Shown: positions 55,741-64,000 of the stretch, piece by piece
Layout of the letters: the number at the start of each line of letters is the position of its first letter
Numbering within the stretch: the first letter of the stretch is position 1
Assembly: GCA_032622095.1 (NCBI GenBank)
Contig: CP136066.1
Span: forward strand, 144,613,559-144,677,558
Source: Siphonodentalium dalli
Taxonomy: Eukaryota > Mollusca > Scaphopoda > Gadilida > Siphonodentaliidae
DNA length: 64,000 bases
Reading direction: 5' to 3'
The notes under the pieces: model-generated
What the model was told of the DNA's origin: nothing
Database searches by the model: none
Seen by the model: only the letters and a program-made list of their open reading frames with translations
Position numbers and translations under genes: made by a program

Positions 55741-56475
55741 TCGAAATTTCAGAAAATTGCGCTAACTGCTCAATGTTTTAATGTGTTACAAAACGTCTGA
55801 TAAAAATAGTTCTATCGGGAATATTCACACCATTTTTTTTCAGAGAACATAGAGTAAACATAGTCCTATATATCGGGTTATCGTAAAGGAGATTAATTAA
55901 AACCCTCAGACTGCCGAAACTGACGACCTTAAATTCGCTTTTTCGTGTCCCACGGAAATGAAACTTGTCTGTCCATTGATCACGTTATTTATTTGACATA
56001 GTATTTTTTTCTGTTGTATTTGAACACTTGTTGCACGTGCAGGCTGCACGATCATAATAACTTCAACCGATAAGCGCCGACTGATACCCGCGCAACAGTT
56101 TGTCTCAAATAAATTGTTATCAAAACGCAGGTTTATGGCCGCGGACATAAGCCGATTAAGTGTAATGTAATTTATCCATGAACTTGACTGAAAAATTGTG
56201 ATTCTATCACCATTAGGCACGAAAATGGGACCTCTAAACAGGCAAGTTTTATTTTCGGGGGACACGAACAAGCGAATTTATTGTCGGCAGTTTCGGCAGT
56301 CTGAGGGTTAATTAATCCCGAATTAAACGGAACTACTTTACGATAGTCCGATAGGACTATGTTTACTCTATGCATGTTCTCTGAACAAATAGTGTGCATA
56401 TTCCAGATAGAACTCTTTTTATCAGACGTTGTGTAACACCTTAAAACATTGGGCGGTTATAGCGCAAACCGAAAT
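55741..56475. mobile_element. Palindromic element split at its centre by another element
   Basis: The left arm 55741-55890 (GCGCTAACTGCTCAATGTTT, AACGTCTGATAAAAATAGTT, AACATAGAGTAAACATAGTC, GTTATCGTAAAG) pairs with the right arm 56325-56475 (CTTTACGATAGTCCGATAGG, ACTATGTTTACTCTATGCAT, TTTTTATCAGACGTTGTGTA, GGGCGGTTATAGCGC). The middle is the separate TIR element at 55903-56306. Confidence 0.85.
55903..56306. mobile_element. Inner TIR element (CCCTCAGACTGCCGAAAC), TTAA-flanked
   Basis: The left end CCCTCAGACTGCCGAAACTG and the right end CGGCAGTTTCGGCAGTCTGA followed by GGG are inverted, with TTAA close to both ends. An inner inverted pair lies at CGTGTCCCACGGAAATGAAA and TTTTCGGGGGACACGAAC. 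CCC ends with TTAA flanks suggest, but do not prove, a piggyBac-like non-autonomous element of about 404 bp. Confidence 0.8.
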
Positions 56476-57023
56476 GTGTTGTCTTGCAAGATATCCCACC
56501 GCTTTAGCTAAATTTACCTTCCTACAATATCCAGAGAGGATCATATATTATATACCCACGGTTTTAATTATAGAATATAAAATATATTGGTTTCGCGAAT
56601 GACCAACTCAGAATTCCGTTAAAATAACAATAACAACCAGCACATATAACGAACCGTTTTACTGGACTTGGCCTACTGGTCGCGTAGTTCCGACTTTTAA
56701 ATAAACGGAATTTCCAACTCTATAAATAAAAGCCCCACAAGAATTCATTCGCCCTGTCCACCATCAAACTCTCTGCAGCTAGATACACCACAGGTGGCGT
56801 AATAACTCAATCGTGATATATAGACAGGCGGATGAAAGATTTTCGAATGAGCGACATGTATGATATACACCCTAAATCTCATTGAGTAAGATATCACTCA
56901 CCAAGTACTCAACAGCTGCACAGTTATGGCTCCCAGCAACGTTGGGTAAAAATTCTATTCGAAGTGAAATTTCAACAACCGATTGATTTTGCTCAACAGT
57001 TGACTGAAAGATGTAGGTTTCTC
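56476..57023. other. Nothing recognised
   Basis: Intergenic DNA upstream of the PhyH gene. About 56575-56640 repeats words from 53405. No gene was seen. Confidence 0.4.
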
Positions 57024-57498
57024 AGTTAAAGGATCACTTAATTATATAAATCACATTATATAAAATATATGCCATATATTATATACCATTTGAAAGAGGA
57101 AGCTCCAAAACACTGTATTTTCAACTTATTCGATGTACTGTGAACATGTTTTTGTTTTGAAACCGACGTCCGTTCTGTGCTGAAGTTTCTACACAAAGTC
57201 TATTATTTCCAATGGAAGGGGAATAACTATATATTTAGATATAGAGTTATTCCCCTTCCATTGAAAATAAACTATAGTTTGAATCCTGTTGCATTCTGGG
57301 AGCCATAATGGGGAAAATCATTCTATGATTTAAACTGTTTTTCATTTCTCTATGGGCATCTTCTGAGACAGACGTTCCAAATTGTGATGAATTATAGTTT
57401 GGTAATCATATTTAATGGTATAGATTGTTATTAAAACCGTATATCAAGGCACTATAACAAAATAATCGGTGACTCGAAAATTAAGTGGGCCTTTAAAC
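57024..57498. mobile_element. TIR element (GTTTAAAGGCCCACTTAA ends), 475 bp, with central hairpin
   Basis: The left end GTTAAAGGATCACTTAATTA and the right end, reverse-complemented GTTTAAAGGCCCACTTAATT then TTCGAGTC, form the TIRs. Centrally, CCAATGGAAGGGGAATAACT and AGTTATTCCCCTTCCATTGA form a hairpin at 57202-57270. A second copy of the element lies in a PhyH intron at 61936-62338 in the opposite orientation. Confidence 0.78.
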
Positions 57499-58001
57499 AG
57501 AGTTATTGTTCAACTTTTAATCAACGTGTTGATTAAATTTGAATCAGATATCATGCTTTGTCATTGTTGAGTACTCGATACACAGCCGTTGAATACACAC
57601 CGCTCCACAAATTATCACTAAACGTATTGGGTAGAGATTTTATTCAACAAGATTTTCAATGGACAAATGCTATGCAAGCACGGTATAAAGATCGTATTTT
57701 GATTGAAACCAATAAAGCATATTGTGGTCGCAGTTTGGACATCTTGTCCTCAACACCCGATTATAGATTACGCGTCTTGCAACACGTTGGGCTCGGGCTG
57801 ATATCTATTGACATGTAGCTTTGGTGTCATAAAATAATGCGATTTCCCCGCCAACGTGCGTTACAAAGTTAATAATACATTCATCATCATATCATGGCTA
57901 AACATGACTATTTCCCCCACCCCCCCCCCCCCCCCCCCCACGAAACTGACTCTTATTCTCCGTCTCGAGTCATCGTTTATTGATCAGTTCTTCATTTTCA
58001 G
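57499..58001. other. Upstream or 5' UTR intron of the PhyH gene
   Basis: Contains a poly-C tract at about 57917-57939. It ends in a pyrimidine-rich acceptor, GTTCTTCATTTTCAG, at 58001, so a non-coding 5' exon should lie further left. The 86-codon frame at 57558-57818 matches nothing I know. Confidence 0.5.
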
Positions 58002-58162
58002 ATCGACACTGAAGACCGAAGATAACGATGGCTGGTGTTGATATTAGAGCGGGATTCACCGGAGAGAGATTCCCAGAACGTTACACAGTTATTCCCCCTC
58101 AACCAACGGAAAAGAAACCAGGGCAACTGAGTGCCGAACAAATTAAACAATACTTCGACTTG
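58002..58162 (+). CDS. Phytanoyl-CoA dioxygenase family protein, first coding exon
   Basis: The acceptor TTTTCAG is at 58001. The ATG at 58028 (context ACGATGG) opens 45 codons and ends at TTG|GTGAGG, phase 0. It reads MAGVDIRAGFTGERFPERYT, then QLSAEQIKQYFDL. In PhyH proteins the 'LSxEQxxxYxxxGYxVVxxFF' pattern marks the start of the double-stranded beta-helix domain, and here it continues as GYIVVKDFF in the next exon. The family consists of Fe(II)/2-oxoglutarate oxygenases that hydroxylate acyl-CoA or other small molecules. Substrate cannot be told from this part. The four exons visible give 165 complete residues plus a split codon; typical family length is roughly 280-320, so about half is visible. 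There is no obvious targeting peptide. Confidence 0.9.
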
Positions 58163-60531
58163 GTGAGGGCTATACATATAATAAAGACATATTCCAAGGG
58201 CGGATAGCGAATTAAACCTTACCGCTAACGGATTCTGATCTATTATATATTTGGAAGATATGTGTGTGTGTGTGGGGGGGGGGGGGTGTGAGGGTGTGGG
58301 TGTGTGTCTGTATGTGTGTTCGCGATGGACTCGAAAACGACCGAACCGATTTCGATGAAACTTGGTATGTAGGGGTACTTTCGGCCGTGCAGTGGCATGG
58401 GCCTGTTAATTTGCCCGTGCGACGTGACCTTGACATTGCAATCGGGTCATTTCAAGGTCGAACGCCCGAGTATCGCGGGATTTCGATGAAAATTAGTGCC
58501 TGGGGATACTTCCGTATGGGGAGTGTCGTAAGCCTATTCGTTTGCCCGTGCGACGTGACCTTGACCTTTAAATCGGGACAATTCAAGTTCAAATCGCGAT
58601 TTTTGATGGGATTTCGACGAAATTTGATACGTATGGTTACTTTTGTCCACTGAGTGTTTTCGACGGGTCGAATCGTGACCCCGACCTGACCTTGACCTTC
58701 AAAATGTATTTCGACGGGTACTTTTGTCCGGGCAGTGTTTTGGACGGGTCAAATCGTGACCCCGACCTGACCTTGACCTTCAAAATGATCAATTAAAGGT
58801 CAAATCGGGTAAAACCGGATGGATTTCGACGGGTACTTTTGTCGGGTACTTTTGTCCGGGCAGTGTTTTGGGCGGGTCAAATCGTGACCCCACCTGACCT
58901 TGACCTTCAAAATGGACAATTCAAGGTAAAATCCCGCAATTCGCCGAAAAGCAGAGGGGGAAACAGCCCGGACGAAGTCGGATCCACCTGCTAGTATTAT
59001 ATATAACCGTAACATTGAAAATAAACAAACGAAATTGACAACGGCAATGATAATAATGTCTATGACATTATCCGTTCTTGAATAAGCATTATCAAATTAT
59101 TTGCTGGTGCGGATGGGCCGATATATAATCATTTATATACTAAATGGATTCTCCTATTCAGTTATACTAGTATACATAGGAACGGTTTATTATTTATTTA
59201 GAGTGGGGGCTCATGTAATAAAAGCAGACGAAAGACAGAAAAAAAGAAGATAATTATACAAGAGCAGAATGATTTATAATGTTTGGAGGGAAATATTCGT
59301 ATAATAAGTTCAACATTGCTCGTTTGTTGAACTTATTATCTGAACTTTCCTAAGGGAACTACTCGCCTATGAGTATTTAGTATAAAATTGGTTAAGACAC
59401 GGCACACATGTTGGGCGCTCTTCAAACTGTTTCAAATCGTTTTCAATGATATACTATACTCCGAAGCGTTTTTGTTGAAACAACTGAGAATTTTCAATTT
59501 GCAACGATTACACAAGGAAATGTCATCTCTCGCGCAGTACTTAGTGAATAAAATTGACTTCCAATGCCGATGCACACACAAACACAAGACTCCAGTAAAA
59601 TCTCAAATCTTGAATATTAAGCGATTAGCATATCTCAGAATTTTCCAGAGGTTATACTCTACCCATGATTCGTGCTAGTTTAATATCGTAAATCCGGTTA
59701 TATTCATAATTGAAACTCTGTGCCGATATTCGATAATTTCGGGGTTAGAACCCGCGCCAATCACGCATAAAGATGGAAAATTATTAGTTTACTAAAGTAA
59801 CAACTTGGCAGTATATATCCACGGGCATGTGGACTGATATTGGCGTATTACTGTATCCACTGGTTCTCCATTCATAATGTTTTAATGACTCAATCATGAA
59901 TGAACATGAAATATGAGTTTAGGAACATGTGTACACTATTTACAATATACATGTAGTTGTAATTATATATACATACTAGAAGGTGACCCGACTTCGTCCG
60001 GGCTTTGACCTTGAATTGTCTATTTTGAAGGCCAATGTCAAGTGGGGTCACGATTTGACCCGTCCAAAACACTGCCCGAACAAAAGTACCCGACAAAAGT
60101 ACCCGTCGAAATCCATCCGGTTTTACCCGATTTGACCTTGAATTGATCATTTTGAAGGTCAAGGTCAGGTCGGGGTCACGATTTGACCCGCCCAAAACAC
60201 CCAGTGGACAAAAGTAACCCCACGTATCAAATTTCGTCGAAATCCCATCAAAATTGGCGATTTGACCTTGAAGTTACCCTATTTCAAGGTCAAGGTCACG
60301 TCGCACGGGCAAATGAATATGCTTATGAGACTCGCCATAAGAAAGTACCCCCACATACCAAGTTTCGTCGAAATCCCGTGATATTCGGGCGTTTGACCTT
60401 GAAATGACCCGATTTCAAGGTCAAGGTCACGTCGCACGGACAAATTAATATGCCTATGTTCGTCCCCGGCCGAAAATACCCCCACGTACCAAGTTTCATC
60501 GAAATCGGCTGAGCCATTTTCGAGTCCATCG

Positions 60532-60569
<38 letters not shown>

Positions 60570-60954
60570 GATACACACACAGATCTTTCAAAATATATAA
60601 TAGATACCGGTACGTCGTCATTGTCATCGTTATAGGTATTATCGTTGCCGCCGTCGTCATCATCTTGATAATCAACATCACATCATCATGATTGTACTCG
60701 TTATTATAATCATCGTCGTCATCATCGTCGTCGTCATCTTCATCATCATCATCATCATCATCGTCGTCGTCGTCATCTTCATCATTGTCATCGTCGTCGC
60801 CGTCATCATCATCATCACCATCATCATCATCGTCGCGTTATCAGTATTATCATTATTATCGTCATCATGATCATCGCCTTCATCATCATCGCCATCATCA
60901 TCGTCATTATAATTGTCTTCATCATCACCATCATATCAAATTATTAATTTCCAG
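58163..60954. repeat. PhyH intron 1: two inverted repeat copies plus microsatellites
   Basis: Copy 1 (58238-58996) and copy 2 (59970-60605) are in opposite orientation. They share ATCTATTATATATTT(T/G)GAAAGAT ends, a (TG)n/(AC)n tract, GACTCGAAAACGACCGAACC or its kin, GTGCGACGTGACCTTGACC, and CGACTTCGTCCGGGC at the inner end. About 58997-59969 is unrecognised. A (NTC)n trinucleotide tract (ATCATCGTCGTC-type) runs about 60613-60934, right before the acceptor of exon 2. Confidence 0.85.
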
Positions 60955-61072
60955 GGCTATATAGTTGTGAAAGATTTCTTCAAAAAGGAAGAGTTAGATG
61001 CCTGCCGAGCAGCCATTGAAGTATTGGTCGACAATCTAGCCAAGAAGTTGTTCGAGGGCGGAAAAGTTAAAG
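60955..61072 (+). CDS. PhyH family protein, exon 2
   Basis: The acceptor is ATTTCCAG and the donor is AAAG|GTGATC. 118 nt, starting in phase 0 and ending after one base of a codon. It encodes GYIVVKDFFKKEELDACRAA followed by IEVLVDNLAKKLFEGGKVK (residues 46-84). GYxVVxxFF plus the following helix is the conserved start of the PhyH domain. The split codon G|AT gives Asp85 with the next exon. Confidence 0.93.
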
Positions 61073-61717
61073 GTGATCTATAATTATCTAAAATGATTAA
61101 ATACGACCTATCTTAATATATAAATGCGAATGTGTATGGTAAAAAATAAGAGAGCGGATAGTGGAAAAGATCTGATACATTTACATATGGCCACGGAAGG
61201 ATTTCGGGAGTATACTGACTATAAAGTCTGTGTATTAGTATTCCCTGTGTTTATTGCCCTGTTTGTGTGGCCGGGAGTGTGACAAAACTCAGAAGTTATA
61301 CACATGGTTTTAAAAATCGCGAGGCGGTTAGAAAGCATCGGAAGCCTGAAAGTATGCTCGCTTATGTTTTATTCCGTTCGGGATCAAAATATAGGTCGGT
61401 AAGTATGAAAAATAGTTGTATAATCATATGCACTATATACCAGATATTCCACATATCAGTCAAAAAGGCCTAATTTAGCAAAACGGACCTCGTGTTTATA
61501 CTCTCCACTAGTGTTTCTCTCCAGAATGGGACAATAGAAAGCATTTCTTGTTATAGTTTAGTCTTGATATTTTAAAATTAATTGTCTCTTTTACCTCACT
61601 CCTGTGTGAAAAAAAAGTAAAACAGCTGATCAATGTATATGACTTTGACACGTTTGTTCAGAGTCTGACCTGAATATCAAGTTATCGTTCTCCGTTCTAT
61701 TTGCTCTCCTCGATCAG

Positions 61718-61818
61718 ATATGTACGAAGATGCCGGACTTTTCAAGCGATTGACGCTATTGGAGAATGATTTCCCTGGCGCCAACATCATCCTTCACAAG
61801 GGTGGAATACTACCACAG
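61718..61818 (+). CDS. PhyH family protein, exon 3
   Basis: The acceptor is CTCGATCAG and the donor is CCACAG|GTGAGT. 101 nt, completing Asp85 and then reading MYEDAGLFKRLTLLENDFPG and ANIILHKGGILPQ (residues 86-118). Phase agrees with exons 2 and 4. The 'FxRLTLLExxFPGA' stretch resembles invertebrate PhyH proteins as I remember them. Confidence 0.92.
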
Positions 61819-61935
61819 GTGAGTTTTGCATATATTGTTAACTACACTGTCAGAATATTTCGTAGATTTACTGTTTATGACTACGTAAAATATACAGAAC
61901 AGCTTTCCGTAATTTATTAAATACCCATGTAATTT

Positions 61936-62338
61936 TCGAGTCACCGATTTTTTTTTACAGTGCCTTGATGTACGGTTTTAATAACAATATAAGACCTAAA
62001 ATATGATTAAACTACTATAAGTCATCACCGTTTGGAACGTCTATGTCTCAGACGGTGCACATAGAGTAATAGAAAATAGCTGAAATCATAGAAACAGTTC
62101 TCCGTTTCGCTCCCAGAATGCAAAAGATTCAAACTAACACATAGAGTTATTCCCCTTCCGTTGAAAATAGTAGACGTTGCAGTACAGCACAAAAAACGCA
62201 ACAAAAACATGTTCACAGTTTATTACATCGGATAAGTTGATAATACAATGTGTTGGAGCCCCCTCTTTCAAATTGTATATACTATATAGCATATATTTTA
62301 TATAATGTGATCTGTGGGTTCGAAAATTAAGTGAGTCT
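61936..62338. mobile_element. TIR element in PhyH intron 3, inverted relative to 57024-57498
   Basis: TCGAGTCACCGATTTTTTTT, CAGTGCCTTGATGTACGGTT, ATAGAGTTATTCCCCTTCCG, GTTCACAGTTTATTACATCG and TCGAAAATTAAGTGAGTCTT then TAAAC appear in the reverse order and strand of the element at 57024-57498. The outer left TIR is shortened. Confidence 0.78.
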
Positions 62339-63085
62339 TTAAACGAAACAAATTCTGTAGAAATTATCAGAATAGTGCATGTTGCATAACCCATGCATGT
62401 GCATGTGCAGTTCTTTTGACTGCGTTCTTTGAAATCCGCAAACGCTCTGATGATTGATAATATATATGGACAAAGACTTTGCAGTGAATTGCAGAAAACT
62501 TATCCCAAAATAATGTAAGTTTATTTCCATTTTATAACCTATATATGTGAAACAATCTGGAGTGGGTGGATGAAGAAAACGATGCATTATACTCATAAAT
62601 GAACCATTATATTCAGTTATTTGATTCCACATGTATAATTTACAACACTCGTATGTCATATATCTTAAAAATTGCACCGAAGCACAAGCAAAAGGCCAAT
62701 AAGCATTTCACTCACAAGTAACAGTGTAGTAATTGTAGTGGAGAGATTCGTAGATGCCTACCGGAATCGCGTAATCGCTTCTGTTCGGAATTTGGAAAAG
62801 CGTTCTAAGTTATGTGACTTGTGACTTATTACATGTGGCTGATGTTGTGAATTTTCGCGATGCCTAAATCAGACAACAGGCCCCAGCGAAAATATACCAA
62901 CTATACCAATATATAATACAGGCCTATAAAGAGAGTAGTTGGGCGCGAAGCACCCGGGATTGTCGAAAAGATCGAATTATCTTTTCCTTCACCCCAAGGC
63001 CTACTGGTATTTCTCCCTATATATAGGGCCTCTGAATCGGACCTGGCATATTTAATTACTCCCCAGAACACAATTAATTATGCAG
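62339..63085. other. Rest of PhyH intron 3, nothing recognised
   Basis: AT-rich intron ending in the acceptor AATTATGCAG at 63085. No repeat or exon was identified. Confidence 0.5.
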
Positions 63086-63227
63086 GCTTTCAGAGAGCTT
63101 TATCAGAACGAGCGATTACTGGACGTAGTTGAGCAGCTTATTGGGCCTGAGATCGCATGCAATCCGGTGTGGAATCTGCGAACAAAAACACCACAGAATG
63201 AGGCTACGACAGTTCCATGGCATCAAG
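63086..63227 (+). CDS. PhyH family protein, exon 4 (start of the iron site)
   Basis: The acceptor is ATTATGCAG and the donor is CAAG|GTAAAC. 142 nt, phase 0 at the start and one base left at the end. It encodes AFRELYQNERLLDVVEQLIG, PEIACNPVWNLRTKTPQNEA and TTVPWHQ (residues 119-165). In the family the first two Fe(II) ligands are HxD in 'WHQD'. Here His164 is seen, and the leftover G is consistent with an Asp codon completed by the next exon, which is beyond the window. 'LIGPEI...NLRxKxP' and 'VPWHQD' are typical PhyH features. Confidence 0.94.
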
Positions 63228-64000
63228 GTAAACAACCCGTGACTCAGGAAAAGGGTTAATTTTCTTCAAAACCAAAGATATGCTCAATCTTTTCACCATC
63301 GGCGTGTCTTACATGCTTATTTTGTTTTATAGCAATTATTAAAAAGATTGTTTATTGTTAGTTTTTCCTGATATGGTGAACATAAAGAGCTTTTCAAGAA
63401 AGTTGAACACCGCTAACCGCTATCTTCACCGGAACTATTAACGTTTGTGTAAAAAAAATGGCTACAGACGAAAAATTTATTTGCCATAACCAAGTTTATC
63501 TAGGGTGTATAAGACATGTATAATAGTCACTTCGTGTATTGTATTCGCCATATATACAAGATGATTACAATGCACATTGCCAACAAAATTTACAATTCAC
63601 TTTAGTGAAACATACGGGACAGGCAGCCCATAGATATAACCAATTAGATGTATTGAGCCAAAACATAGAAGTTGTTACAATATAACTCTACTTGTCAAAC
63701 ATAAATGATTTTGTATACTTAAATGCCTTGTATAATTTAAGTACATAATGTATTCGTATCTTGTTATGATATGAATTTATACCTGAACAAAACAAATGAG
63801 AAATATTAAAAAAAAAAAATGTTTCTAGACCAAATGATCGCATTGCACGACGGTACCTGATAACATTTTGTGTGGATATTCACACATGCTACAAAAGAAT
63901 CTCCAATCTGTTGAAAATGCATCGACTGATAACTGTCAATTATTTAGTATTAGTTTGCGATATTTAATTCTGCGTGTGCGATCTGTTTGGCTGTGGGAGG
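63228..64000. other. PhyH intron 4, right edge
   Basis: AT-rich intron sequence. The exon carrying the HxD aspartate was not found before the window ends. Confidence 0.5.

Noticed and set aside
60688-60870. A Val/Ile-only frame of 60 codons
   Set aside because: It translates the trinucleotide tract in PhyH intron 1, not a membrane protein.

Overview
This is a eukaryotic, intron-rich, AT-rich and heavily transposon-loaded window. Long introns, GT-AG splice sites, dispersed palindromic MITEs, decayed LINEs, 'GGGCCATAACTC'-type tandem repeats that end in GGAC-rich tails, a 'TTTAACGTCG' repeat and many TACATGTA-like words point to a marine lophotrochozoan. A mollusc is most likely, but that taxonomic call is inference.

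Three split protein-coding genes can be supported. (1) A class II fumarate hydratase (FH) gene lies on the minus strand at about 815-11762. Four consecutive exons are visible and all join in phase 0. Its first exon(s) and its C-terminal half lie outside what I can see. (2) A FLYWCH zinc-finger protein gene lies on the minus strand at about 27387-33550. Two exons together make the zinc finger, and a short first coding exon is proposed. (3) The first half of a phytanoyl-CoA dioxygenase (PhyH) family gene lies on the plus strand at about 58002-63227. Four exons join in consistent phases and run off the right edge just inside the first iron-binding HxD motif. A frameshifted SWIM zinc-finger gene remnant (5677-6981, plus strand) sits in a fumarase intron.

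Most of the rest is mobile or repetitive DNA. At 0-12 kb there are fumarase introns with a composite repeat carrying a clean hAT insertion (8-bp target duplication), MITEs, a 515-bp tandem repeat and a TIR element. At 12-27 kb there is gene-poor repeat DNA: a LINE broken at two places beside the same repeat, arrays of GGCCATAACTC-type and 'CCAAGATGGC' repeats, and a 1.9-kb TIR element. At 27-34 kb is the FLYWCH gene with several MITE families in its introns. At 36.7-43.2 kb is the most striking object: a 6-kb foldback-like palindrome with arms of about 0.88 kb around about 4.3 kb of higher-order minisatellite built from 33/35/43-bp units. At 43-57 kb there is more repeat DNA, a locally rearranged repeat, a palindromic AATTGCGC cluster, a 5'-truncated LINE ORF on the minus strand, and one MITE nested in the centre of another palindrome. 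At 58-64 kb is the PhyH gene, whose first intron holds two inverted copies of one repeat plus microsatellites.

No rRNA, tRNA, CRISPR array or promoter could be recognised. The three genes are not obviously related in function. The window looks like an ordinary invertebrate gene neighbourhood diluted by transposons.
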